Shown: piece after piece, positions 28,396 through 37,417 of the stretch
Numbering within the stretch: position 1 is the stretch's first letter
Layout of the letters: each line of letters opens with the position of its first letter
Source of the DNA: Gammaproteobacteria bacterium
GTDB taxonomy: Bacteria > Pseudomonadota > Gammaproteobacteria > Burkholderiales > Nitrosomonadaceae
Assembly (NCBI GenBank): GCA_030431985.1
Contig: JAUIIB010000007.1
Coordinates: forward strand, 1-64,000
DNA length: 64,000 nucleotides
Direction: 5' to 3'
Position numbers and translations under genes: made by a program
The notes under the pieces: generated by a model
What the model saw: only the letters and a program-made list of their open reading frames with translations
Database searches by the model: none
What the model was told of the DNA's origin: nothing

Positions 28396-28497
28396 CTATT
28401 TATAAAAGAAAACACCGATATAAATAACGATTACCAATAACAACAGCGACAATGCCGTTCTCAATTTCTTACGCTTTAAATCTGTTTCATCTGACAT
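28396..28497 (-). CDS. Cytochrome oxidase small assembly protein (33 residues)
   Basis: On the minus strand ATG 28497 opens a 33-codon frame, MSDETDLKRKKLRTALS followed by the hydrophobic LLLLVIVIYIGVFFYK and TAG. It lies 17 bp after the ctaD stop and before ctaG, exactly where betaproteobacteria carry a tiny gene annotated as a cytochrome oxidase small assembly protein. The charged N terminus and single helix fit. Its exact role is not known. Confidence 0.75.
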   Translation of the reverse strand: MSDETDLKRKKLRTALSLLLLVIVIYIGVFFYK

Positions 28498-28514
28498 ATG
28501 AATCCCTTTGGTCA

Positions 28515-30101
28515 TTATTTAACAACAGGTGGATTCTCGAAGCTATGGTACGGTGCCGGAGTTGGCAAATGCGTCCATTCCAGCGTCGTTGCACCATCCC
28601 ATGGTTTTTCAGGTGCTTTTTCCTTGCTGCGAATACACTTGATAACAATATAAACAAACAATAATTGGGTTGTTCCAAATCCGAACGCACCAATACTTGA
28701 AATCATATTGAAATCGGCAAACTGCAATGCATAATCTGGAATTCTACGCGGCATACCGGCCAGACCAAGGAAATGCTGAACAAAGAATGTCAGGTTGAAG
28801 AAAATCATGGACAACCAGAAATGCAATTTACCCAGTTTTTCATCGTACATATGCCCTGTCCATTTCGGCAACCAATAATAAACACCGCCAAATAACGAGA
28901 ACAATGCACCAGACACCAGCACATAATGGAAATGCGCAATAACATAATAGGTATCTTGCACTTGAATATCGATTGGTACGATCGCACAAATCACGCCACT
29001 AAACCCACCGATCACAAACAGGAAAATAAATCCTATTGCAAACAGCATAGGCGTTTCAAAAGTCATCGCACCTTTCCACATTGTCGCAGTCCAGTTGAAT
29101 ACCTTAACGCCAGTCGGCACAGCGATCAACATCGTTGCGTACATAAAGAATAACTGCCCTACAGCCGGCATACCCGCTGTAAACATATGATGCGCCCAAA
29201 CGATACATGACAAAATTGCAATCGATGCTGTCGCGTATACCATTGAAGAGTAACCAAAAAGCGGTTTACGAGAGAATGTCGGGATGATTTCAGACACAAT
29301 ACCGAATGCCGGTAAAATCATGATATAAACTTCCGGATGACCGAAGAACCAGAAAATATGCTGGAACATGACAGGGTCACCACCACCTGCAGCATTAAAG
29401 AAGCTGGTACCAAAATGACGGTCTGTCAGTAACATGGTTACTACTCCTGCCAAAACAGGCATCACCAAAACCAGTAGATACGCGGTAATCAACCAAGTCC
29501 ACACAAATAATGGCATTTTCATCAGCGTCATACCCGGTGCACGCATGTTCAGGATGGTTGTAATGATATTAATTGAGCCCATGATCGAAGAAGCGCCCAA
29601 AATATGTATCGCAAAAATCATCATATCGACGCCCAACCCGCCTTGTGTAGAAAGAGGCGGATAAAACGTCCAGCCACCGGCCGCTGCGCCACCCGGCACA
29701 AAAAATGATGTGACAAGTAGCAGTGCTGCAGGAATCAACAACCAGAAACTCCAGTTATTCATCCGCGCAAAGGCCATATCAGGCGCACCAACCATCAAAG
29801 GCACCTGCCAGTTCGCAAAACCCACAAACGCCGGCATAATGGCACCGAATACCATGATTAGACCGTGTAATGTAGTAAATGAATTAAATAATTCTGGCTC
29901 GAGAATTTGAATACCGGGCTGGAATAACTCCGCACGAATACCCAAAGCCAGAAAACCGCCCGTGAAGAACATCGTCAGACTGAACCACAGGTACATACTA
30001 CCAATGTCTTTGTGATTGGTCGTTGTTACCCAGCGCATGATCCCCGTTGGGTGATGATCGCCATGACCGTGATCATGCACGTCTCCATGTACTGCTGCCA
30101 T
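28515..30101 (-). CDS. ctaD: Cytochrome c oxidase subunit I (aa3 type)
   Basis: The catalytic subunit, holding heme a and the heme a3-CuB centre, reduces O2 to water and pumps protons. The 528-residue protein shows the heme a His in TLHGLIMVF, the CuB/Tyr motif WFFGHPEVYIMILP (with the D-channel Glu), the CuB His pair in WAHHMFTAG, and the heme ligands in YVIAHFHYVLVSG. Twelve helices are expected and seen. The His-rich start (VHGDVHDHGHGDHH) is an unusual extension that may bind metal. It follows ctaC by 13 bp. Confidence 0.97.
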   Translation of the reverse strand: MAAVHGDVHDHGHGDHHPTGIMRWVTTTNHKDIGSMYLWFSLTMFFTGGFLALGIRAELFQPGIQILEPELFNSFTTLHGLIMVFGAIMPAFVGFANWQVPLMVGAPDMAFARMNNWSFWLLIPAALLLVTSFFVPGGAAAGGWTFYPPLSTQGGLGVDMMIFAIHILGASSIMGSINIITTILNMRAPGMTLMKMPLFVWTWLITAYLLVLVMPVLAGVVTMLLTDRHFGTSFFNAAGGGDPVMFQHIFWFFGHPEVYIMILPAFGIVSEIIPTFSRKPLFGYSSMVYATASIAILSCIVWAHHMFTAGMPAVGQLFFMYATMLIAVPTGVKVFNWTATMWKGAMTFETPMLFAIGFIFLFVIGGFSGVICAIVPIDIQVQDTYYVIAHFHYVLVSGALFSLFGGVYYWLPKWTGHMYDEKLGKLHFWLSMIFFNLTFFVQHFLGLAGMPRRIPDYALQFADFNMISSIGAFGFGTTQLLFVYIVIKCIRSKEKAPEKPWDGATTLEWTHLPTPAPYHSFENPPVVK

Positions 30102-30114
30102 AAGTTATCTCCTC

Positions 30115-30975
30115 TTAATTATTTTCCGAATCTTGTTCTGCGGCTTCGACTGCTTCAGTCTCTGCAACTGCCAAGTTTACCGAATCTTTCATGCTTGCCA
30201 GTTTTTCGGCAGCCCATTCTGAGTAGGCATCTTCATCCAGCACTTCCACCACAATAGGCATGTAACCGTGATCTTTACCACACAGTTCGGCACACTGTCC
30301 GCGGTAAATACCCGGTTTGTCGGCTGTAAACCAGGAATCACGAATGAAACCAGGGACCGCATCTTGTTTGACACCTAATGCAGGTACCCACCATGCATGT
30401 ATCACATCATTTGCCGTTAAAATGACGCGTACTTTTTTGCCGACCGGAACAACGACATGATTGTCCACTTCTAAAAGATAATTCTCGCCTTTAGGCTCAC
30501 GACCGTCCAATTGTGCTTTTGGCGTAGACAATTTACTGTAAAAACTGATGCCTTCACCTTCACCTTGAAGATAATCGTAGCCCCACATCCACTGATAGCC
30601 GGTTGCTTTAATTGTCATATCCGGGCTGGATGTATCCTTCATCTCAATGACCGTTTTCGTTGCAGGCAACGCCATCGCTACAAGAATAATTATTGGAATA
30701 ACCGTCCAGATAATTTCTACAGTTGTACTGTGATGAAAATTGGCCGCTTTGTGACCCACTGATTTGCGGTGTTTCAAGATGGAATAAAACATGACGCCGA
30801 ATACGGCAATGAATATCGCCAAACAAATCCACATTAGCATGATATGTTGATCGTAAACATCTTTCGCAATCACACTTTGTGGTTCTTGAAAGTTGTATTT
30901 AGACCCTATCGCCATGCTTGAATACAAAGCAAGCGCGGCAACTCCCACTCGGGCTACTACTGATTTACTTCTCAT
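30115..30975 (-). CDS. ctaC: Cytochrome c oxidase subunit II
   Basis: Subunit II accepts electrons from cytochrome c through its binuclear CuA site. The 286-residue protein has a signal peptide, two membrane helices (residues 45-65 and 85-107), and a periplasmic cupredoxin domain with the aromatic-rich YQWMWGYDY and the CuA ligands in DVIHAWWVP and GQCAELCGKDHGYMPI. A 35-residue C-terminal tail is rich in Glu and Ala and has no heme site, unlike caa3 enzymes. It is the first gene of the operon. Confidence 0.96.
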   Translation of the reverse strand: MRSKSVVARVGVAALALYSSMAIGSKYNFQEPQSVIAKDVYDQHIMLMWICLAIFIAVFGVMFYSILKHRKSVGHKAANFHHSTTVEIIWTVIPIIILVAMALPATKTVIEMKDTSSPDMTIKATGYQWMWGYDYLQGEGEGISFYSKLSTPKAQLDGREPKGENYLLEVDNHVVVPVGKKVRVILTANDVIHAWWVPALGVKQDAVPGFIRDSWFTADKPGIYRGQCAELCGKDHGYMPIVVEVLDEDAYSEWAAEKLASMKDSVNLAVAETEAVEAAEQDSENN

Positions 30976-31686
30976 ATTTCCCCCACATGATTATTACTAA
31001 TTGTTGATTTCAGGCACACAGCGCGGCTGCTTTTACACATTCACCTGAATCTTCCGAACTTTTGCTCAGCCAGCGTGCGGAAACCATACACCAACGTGTT
31101 ATCTTGAATAAAATAACGCTCTGATCTACGTCAATTACTTCTGTTCTTTGGCCGAATTTTTTGTTATCCGCAACTTAGATTTTCTGTGTCAAAGATAACC
31201 CTTTTATATGCTACTAAAGCGAGCCGAAATTTTAGCACGCCACTTTACCCATAACAAGGGAAAATCATGATTTTTATAGCAATATTCCCCTGTTTATAAA
31301 ATGGTATTGTCTATTTTGGACCGCAAAAATACCCTACTTAAAACTCAAAAATACACCTTATTTTTTTACAATTTTTTTCAGTTTCGCCGAATTATATCTT
31401 CACAAAAAAAATTTATCTTGATAAAGCACAACAATTTACCAAAAAAATTCAATACCCCTTTACTGGAAAGAGAAATATTTTCCTTCGATAAAATTACAAT
31501 AAAAGAAACAATTTTTAGAAATATGACTTAGCGTATACTTTGCATGTAAATTTCTAATTGAAATTTAACAGTCAATTTTCTCGGTCTGTTGCCGACATAT
31601 TGATTTGATAGTCTGAGCAGGTAGCGGTCCATGCTATTACGACATCCAATGATCCGGACAATATTGTCCATAGAGGAGAACCCAAA
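30976..31686. other. AT-rich divergent spacer upstream of the aa3 operon
   Basis: These 711 bases lie between divergent ctaC and the M15 peptidase gene. The region 31290-31530 is very AT-rich with many runs of A or T, a pattern seen in curved or protein-bound DNA. I see no convincing gene; a 76-codon frame at 31301 is Phe-, Lys- and Asn-rich and looks like chance. The ctaC promoter must lie here but no consensus stands out. Confidence 0.5.
31656..31669. promoter_or_regulatory. Palindrome GGACAATATTGTCC before the M15 peptidase gene
   Basis: A perfect 14-bp palindrome ends a few bases before the GAGGAG ribosome site and 17 bp before the ATG at 31687. Such a position suits a repressor operator or a leader hairpin that hides the ribosome site. 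No regulator is assigned. Confidence 0.4.
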
Positions 31687-32286
31687 ATGCCGATGCGCTT
31701 TTTCCCTTGTACACATCTTGACTCACCCCGTGTTCGTACAACCCCGGATCAAACCCGTCGCCACTTTCTGAAAACAAGCGCCTGTATATGCGCAATGTTT
31801 GCATTACCACACAACCAGGCCTATGCGTTTAATGAGAATGAACGAAAACTTGCCTTTCTAAATCTGCATACGGGTGAGCGCATACACACTACTTACTGGG
31901 CAGAAGGAGAATATTTGACAGAAGGTTTATCGGCCATTGAAAACGTTTTGCGCGATCATCGCACAGAAGATAAACACGAGATTGACCGTAATCTGCTGGA
32001 CATGTTGCAACTATTAAACTACAAAATGGCCACTCAAAGTGAGTTTCATGTTATCTCCGGATACCGTTCCCCCGCGACTAATGCGCAACTCAACGCACAG
32101 AGTAGCGGCGTCGCCAAAAAAAGTTTTCATATGTATGGTATGGCAATTGATGTGAGACTCCCCGGACGCTCTCTTTCTCAACTGCGTGATGCCGCACTGT
32201 CGTTACAAGCAGGGGGTGTGGGCTATTACCCTCGATCCGAATTTATTCACATGGACACTGGACATATCAGGCAATGGAATGGCTGA
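31687..32286 (+). CDS. DUF882 / M15-family peptidoglycan endopeptidase with Tat signal
   Basis: The 199-residue protein has a twin-arginine signal (TRRHFLKTSACICAMFALP, residues 22-40) and a DUF882 domain of the MepK (YcbK) type. The zinc site of M15 peptidases is present: HVISGYRSPATN, SFHMYGMAIDVRL (His and Asp ligands) and FIHMDTG (His). MepK-type enzymes cleave 3-3 crosslinks in peptidoglycan. A strong GAGGAG precedes the start. It converges with priA. Confidence 0.87.
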   Translation: MPMRFFPCTHLDSPRVRTTPDQTRRHFLKTSACICAMFALPHNQAYAFNENERKLAFLNLHTGERIHTTYWAEGEYLTEGLSAIENVLRDHRTEDKHEIDRNLLDMLQLLNYKMATQSEFHVISGYRSPATNAQLNAQSSGVAKKSFHMYGMAIDVRLPGRSLSQLRDAALSLQAGGVGYYPRSEFIHMDTGHIRQWNG

Positions 32287-32344
32287 ATGTGTTGTGACCA
32301 GAAGATTAATTAAATCTCCACCAGTCTGTCTCAATATTCATTTT

Positions 32345-34525
32345 TCAAAATTCTACCGGATCGACATCGAGCGCCCAACGCACTTTATGCGCAGTCAAAG
32401 TGTTCAGCTGCACGCACCACTGAGTCAGGAATAATTGCATCGCCTTGCGGGAACGCGACTGCACGAGCAGATGCGCACGTTCCATACCTTTCAGGCGCAC
32501 CATGTGCGCAGGTACGGGGTCAAAGATTTCCACATTCTCCCGGGATTGCGCCAAATTTCGCGCCGCAGTCAAGAATTCTAATACTTTGGACAAGCTATGC
32601 GCTTCAGCACGTAATAAAGCTTGACAAACATAAGGCGGGAAATCCGCAATTTTTCTTTCCGCCAGAATCGTTTCGGCCAATGCATGATAATCATGCCGAC
32701 ATAGCGCTTGATAAAACGGATGACCCGGAAATTCAGTTTGAATCAATACACGCCCTGCAATTGATGCCCGCCCAGCCCGGCCTGCGACTTGCATAAGTTG
32801 TGTAAACAAACGCTCGCCCGCCCTGAAATCAGTGCTATATAGTGACATATCCGAGCCAAGGATACCTACCAATGCCAGATTCGGAAAATCGTGCCCCTTT
32901 GCCAGCAATTGTGTTCCAATCAGAATATCCACTTCATGTCGATGAATTGCATCCAAAATGGATTGCCAGGCATGCTTGCGACGTATACTGTCACGATCAA
33001 CCCGCAGAATACGCGCTGCTGGAAACTGCTGCGTTAATGCTTCTTCAATCCGTTGCGTACCGCGACCAAACGGCATCATATCCAGATTGCCACATTGTGG
33101 GCATGCATTGGGAATCGACTCCCGGCAACCACAATAATGGCAGGATAGCTGCTTATCCTGTAAATGAACAACCAAACGACTGGAACAACGCTGACAGACA
33201 GCCGCCCAACCACAAGATGGGCAAAACAACACTGGCGCATATCCACGCCGATTAATAAAAATTAAACTTTGCTGTCGACGGGATAAACTTTCAGTTATCG
33301 CGTCAATGAGCGGACGGGATAAACCGTTGGCAGGTTTATCGCTTTTCATATCAATACATTCGACATGAGGCAGCACCGCATTCTTGACTGCCCGCTGACG
33401 AAGCTGCAAATACCGATAACGGCCACTGGAAACATTGTAATAGGTTTCCAGCGAGGGTGTCGCCGATCCGAGCACTACCGGAATCCCCTTTTGTTTGGCA
33501 CGATATACAGCCAGATCGCGTGCAGAATAACGTAATCCGTCCTGCTGCTTGAAAGAACTATCCTGTTCCTCGTCGACCACTATCAATCCCAGTTTGGGCA
33601 GCGGGGTAAACATCGCAAGCCGCGTGCCAAGAATAATTTGGGCATCACCTCGCTGGGCTTGCAACCAGCCTGACAATCGCTCGGTATCATTAAGGCCGCT
33701 GTGTAAGCTCACTATCCGTGCGACTGTAAAACGCTTGCGAAAAACCGCCTCAAGCTGCGGCGTCAAATTAATTTCTGGAATCAATACTAAAGCCTGGGCA
33801 CCCTCTGCCAGTACCTGCGCTATCAACCGCAAATAGATTTCAGTTTTACCGCTGCCCGTAATACCATGCAAAACCCAGCAATTGTAACAATTGAATTGCT
33901 CAAGAATCGTGTCCAGCGCAACCGACTGTTCGGACGTCAATGCCGGAATCTCAGGTTCTTCCCGCGTACCCTCCGCCACAGAAACAGTTTTCACCCACCC
34001 TTCATCCAACCACTTATCTAAGATGCCGACGGCACGTGGCGAAATCTGCCTGGCATCCTGTATGGCCAATGACGGCTCGTCCCTGAGCTGAGTCAACAAA
34101 CGATGCATGACTGTATTACGCGCTGGAATTTTCGAAACATCCACATGCCTGCCAGTTTCAGTCAATACGAAATGTGCATGACTTTTCATTTTCAAGTTAA
34201 CCGGTTGATTACTGCGCAATTTAGCCGGTAAGCTATTGGTGACGACCAAACCCAGCGGATGGTGATAGTATTCAGCGCAAAAAGCAAATAAATCCAGCAA
34301 CTCTTTTGATAAAGGCGGAGTCTCTCTGAATATATGAATTGCCGACTTCAGTTTCGCCAACGGAACATCAGTGCTTGAACATACGCCCATAATGATACCG
34401 GCCACCTTCTTTCTGCCGAATGGCACACATACCCTTAGACCAACGTCATTCCGGCTGGCATCATCAAAAACATAATCAAATAGCGTATCGAGAGGAATAT
34501 TAAGTGCGACACGCAAAATTGGCAT
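32345..34525 (-). CDS. priA: Primosomal helicase PriA
   Basis: PriA restarts stalled replication forks by loading DnaB. The ATG at 34525 (MPILRVALNIPLDTLFDY) gives 726 residues. The N-terminal 3'-end binding domain is followed by helicase motifs: Walker A GITGSGKTEIYL, DEEQDSSFKQQ (DExx box), GSATPSLE, and after the eight zinc cysteines (CPSCGW, CQRC, CHYCGC, CPQCG) the LIGTQLLAKGHDFPNL and QVAGRAGR motifs. The longer frame to GTG 34555 is less like the family start. Confidence 0.95.
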   Translation of the reverse strand: MPILRVALNIPLDTLFDYVFDDASRNDVGLRVCVPFGRKKVAGIIMGVCSSTDVPLAKLKSAIHIFRETPPLSKELLDLFAFCAEYYHHPLGLVVTNSLPAKLRSNQPVNLKMKSHAHFVLTETGRHVDVSKIPARNTVMHRLLTQLRDEPSLAIQDARQISPRAVGILDKWLDEGWVKTVSVAEGTREEPEIPALTSEQSVALDTILEQFNCYNCWVLHGITGSGKTEIYLRLIAQVLAEGAQALVLIPEINLTPQLEAVFRKRFTVARIVSLHSGLNDTERLSGWLQAQRGDAQIILGTRLAMFTPLPKLGLIVVDEEQDSSFKQQDGLRYSARDLAVYRAKQKGIPVVLGSATPSLETYYNVSSGRYRYLQLRQRAVKNAVLPHVECIDMKSDKPANGLSRPLIDAITESLSRRQQSLIFINRRGYAPVLFCPSCGWAAVCQRCSSRLVVHLQDKQLSCHYCGCRESIPNACPQCGNLDMMPFGRGTQRIEEALTQQFPAARILRVDRDSIRRKHAWQSILDAIHRHEVDILIGTQLLAKGHDFPNLALVGILGSDMSLYSTDFRAGERLFTQLMQVAGRAGRASIAGRVLIQTEFPGHPFYQALCRHDYHALAETILAERKIADFPPYVCQALLRAEAHSLSKVLEFLTAARNLAQSRENVEIFDPVPAHMVRLKGMERAHLLVQSRSRKAMQLFLTQWCVQLNTLTAHKVRWALDVDPVEF

Positions 34526-34623
34526 TTTAAAAGAAAATAGGCTGTGCCGAATCACATAAGCTGCTGCGACCGATCGTGATTCGGCAATATTTGAATTAGA
34601 ACAAATTCAGAGCATCGTGCCGA

Positions 34624-36036
34624 TCAACCGGAAACGCGGTATACCGTTACAGGCGCCTCACCTTGCATTTCAAGCTCAGCCGTATTGCCGTCTGAACCGA
34701 TGGTAAAACGATGCGCGCCGTCATTCTCTGAAAATCCGATACAGCCGTCCGTATTGTAAGTAAAGCTGGAGATTTTCAGTTGATCGCTACCTTGACTGTA
34801 CTGATACGTTGCAAACTCAACTCCCGGTTTGGCACAGTTGGCCTGGTCATCGCTTTCCGGTTCGCCGAGCGGATCAATCGTCATGACACGGTTATTGGGA
34901 AAAAAGACCATCATCCGGCTTTTGATCGCATCGGCGTCATACGACCAGGCTCCAACTATACCTTGGGGATCGTTATCAATCTTTGAAAAACGAGTTTCCT
35001 TTATTTCTTTCTCGACTACCTCGTTTTCATCGCTGAGTTCAATCGGCTTGGCAATATGAAATAATTCACCGAAAACACTGGTCTGCTCTCTTTCACGCTG
35101 CACCGTTACGATATCAGAATTAATCATATCCAAACCATCGGTACGAACACGTCGTGTTTCACCGGGATTTGACAAGCCTGCTTTCAAATTGGTGTCGACG
35201 GTGGTTTCCCCGGATACTTTAAAACCACGGGTGTCCAGTTCGATCGCTTTGGCAAAGCCATGCTCAACCCCTGCTTGAAAAATTGTCCTGCCGCCACATA
35301 CTCTATTTTCATCACAAGAGTCATCGGGTATAGCCTCGCCTTGCAAATATTCGCCGCTGCCATCAGCAGCCACTCTGAGTACGGATGCAATATCGTCATT
35401 AAAATTGACCCAGATTTGTGTACTCAGTGTAGCGACACCGGATATCATAAAATGTTCGCTTGCTTCCTCTACAGTTTTGGCTGCATGTTCAATTCCTGCT
35501 GTATCCAACAGGTTTTGAAGTTCCGTGGAACTGGCAAACGCTTCCGGTTCGCCGCTCAACTTGATCGAACGATCCACGGCCTCGGCCGCCTCTTCGGTAA
35601 TAGTAATACCGTTCGACGCGTCACCATCCTCGTCTAACGACTGCAGCAACACCAGTAAATTAAGCAATTTATCGTCACTATCACCGGCAAGATCCAAGGG
35701 TGTCACAACCGGCCTTCCCTCCACTTTTCCGAGTGTAAGATTGCCGAGTTTGAACTCAACCGTATCACCGTAATTAAAATCAAACTCACCCGCCTCATCG
35801 GTCACACCTTTTTTGCCGGAAGATGCGCTATAAGTCACACCTGACACCGGGCTATCCATCAAAACACCTGTTGCGGCACCTGTCGGTAGCGAACGTGACG
35901 TGGTAGATAATTCATCGTCGTCATTACTATCGCCGCCTGGTGTATTACTGTCGCCACAAGCGGTTAATCCAATAGACAAAACCAGGGTAATCAGGAAAGC
36001 CCTCGGATTCAGGCTGATCTTTTGATTGCATTTCAT
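34624..36036 (-). CDS. Predicted outer-membrane lipoprotein of unknown function
   Basis: The second ATG (36036), preceded by AGAGAG, gives 470 residues. The signal peptide ends in a lipobox LTAC with the lipid Cys at residue 27, then an acidic linker (DSNDDDEL). The segment VLMDSPVSGVTYSASSGKKG with TDEAGEFDFNYGDTVEFKLGN recalls the small beta domain often found near the N terminus of surface lipoproteins. The rest, containing the WSYDADAIKSRMMVFFPNNRV segment, matches no family I can name. It diverges from the Rieske gene. Confidence 0.65.
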   Translation of the reverse strand: MKCNQKISLNPRAFLITLVLSIGLTACGDSNTPGGDSNDDDELSTTSRSLPTGAATGVLMDSPVSGVTYSASSGKKGVTDEAGEFDFNYGDTVEFKLGNLTLGKVEGRPVVTPLDLAGDSDDKLLNLLVLLQSLDEDGDASNGITITEEAAEAVDRSIKLSGEPEAFASSTELQNLLDTAGIEHAAKTVEEASEHFMISGVATLSTQIWVNFNDDIASVLRVAADGSGEYLQGEAIPDDSCDENRVCGGRTIFQAGVEHGFAKAIELDTRGFKVSGETTVDTNLKAGLSNPGETRRVRTDGLDMINSDIVTVQREREQTSVFGELFHIAKPIELSDENEVVEKEIKETRFSKIDNDPQGIVGAWSYDADAIKSRMMVFFPNNRVMTIDPLGEPESDDQANCAKPGVEFATYQYSQGSDQLKISSFTYNTDGCIGFSENDGAHRFTIGSDGNTAELEMQGEAPVTVYRVSG

Positions 36037-36282
36037 CAAGAATTCTCTCTTTTATTTATTGAAATAGTCAACTGAAGGGTTGTTTTACATACAAACCTTT
36101 GCATTTTAATGCGCTGGTAGAAGGATAATGAATTTTTTTATCCACGACCACTATTATCGTCAAGTCTTTTTGCTGCAATTTTGCTTATTATCTTTTGCAT
36201 TTGATCATAAAATTACAGTTTTTCATTTATTTCGGCACACGCGCTTGTGCTACATTTAACGAATTGGGGAAGAACATCTAAA

Positions 36283-37389
36283 ATGCCTGACATGACCGAA
36301 ATCAAGCAACTGGCCAAGTCATCAACTCCACTACCTGTAGCGTGGTATTTCGATCCTGAAATACTTGAAGCCGAGAAAAAATTTCTATTTGAAAACGGTC
36401 CCGGGTATATCGGCCATGAACTCATGGTGCCCGAAATCGGCGATTATTATGTCCTCGAATGGATGCACCGTGCGAAAACACTGATACACCACCATCAGGG
36501 CATTGATTTGATTTCTAATGTCTGTCGTCACCGGCAGGCACGCATTCTGGCGGGAAAAGGCAATATCAAAAATATCGTCTGCCCGTTACATCGATGGACT
36601 TATGCGTTAGATGGTCAGTTACTTGGCGCACCACATTTTGAACAAAAACCGTGCCTGAACCTGGAAAAAATATCGCTACAAAACTGGAATGGTTTGCTAT
36701 TCAACGGCAAACGTTCTGTTGCGAAAGATATGGCTGACTTAAGCATACTCAATCATTTTGATTTCTCCGGTTACCAATTTGACCAAGCGCGCATTGATCA
36801 CTATAACTGTAACTGGAAGACATTTATTGAAGTTTATCTCGAAGACTATCATGTCGATCCATTTCATCCGGGACTGGGTAATTTTGTCAACACATCGGAC
36901 CTGAATTGGGAGTTCGACAACTGCTACAGTGTACAGACGATAGGTGTAAACAATGACTATCAGAAACGGTCCGGCACATCCGTGTATGAAAAATGGCAGA
37001 GGCAGATTCTGACGCAGTATACGGACAAATCACCTCCTTACGGCGCCATATGGTTACTTTATTATCCCAATATTATGCTCGAATGGTATCCGCACACACT
37101 GGTGATCAGCACTATCATCCCTACCGGTGTGGAAAGCTGCATTAACGCCGTCGAATTTTACTATCCTGAAGAAATAGCGCTTTTCGAGCGCGAATTTGTC
37201 GAAGCTCAACAAGCCGCCTATGTAGAAACTGCTGCCGAAGATGAAGAAATCTGCATGCGCATGACAGAAGGCCGCCATGCCTTATTCCAGCAATCCATTA
37301 ACGAAACGGGGCCCTATCAAATACCCATGGAGGCAGGAATGGCTCATTTTCATCAGTTTCTTCGACGCAACATAGAATCCGATTTATAA
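36283..37389 (+). CDS. Rieske-type aromatic ring-hydroxylating oxygenase, alpha subunit
   Basis: The ATG at 36283 follows GGGGAAGAA and gives 368 residues. The Rieske 2Fe-2S ligands are CRH (Cys81, His83) and CPLH (Cys100, His103). The catalytic domain holds NWKTFIEVYLEDYHVDPFHPG, with the bridging Asp and two His that bind the mononuclear iron. No beta subunit, ferredoxin or reductase gene is adjacent, so electron donors must come from elsewhere. The closest-looking relatives are ring-hydroxylating and quaternary-amine oxygenases; the substrate is unknown. A DMT transporter follows by 28 bp and may be co-transcribed. Confidence 0.88.
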   Translation: MPDMTEIKQLAKSSTPLPVAWYFDPEILEAEKKFLFENGPGYIGHELMVPEIGDYYVLEWMHRAKTLIHHHQGIDLISNVCRHRQARILAGKGNIKNIVCPLHRWTYALDGQLLGAPHFEQKPCLNLEKISLQNWNGLLFNGKRSVAKDMADLSILNHFDFSGYQFDQARIDHYNCNWKTFIEVYLEDYHVDPFHPGLGNFVNTSDLNWEFDNCYSVQTIGVNNDYQKRSGTSVYEKWQRQILTQYTDKSPPYGAIWLLYYPNIMLEWYPHTLVISTIIPTGVESCINAVEFYYPEEIALFEREFVEAQQAAYVETAAEDEEICMRMTEGRHALFQQSINETGPYQIPMEAGMAHFHQFLRRNIESDL

Positions 37390-37417
37390 CTCTTACCAAT
37401 TCCCGATTATTCTCACA

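Noticed and set aside
31301-31531. 76-codon frame in the spacer upstream of the oxidase operon
   Set aside because: Composition (Phe, Lys, Asn, Ile) is what any AT-rich DNA would give; no ribosome site or family.
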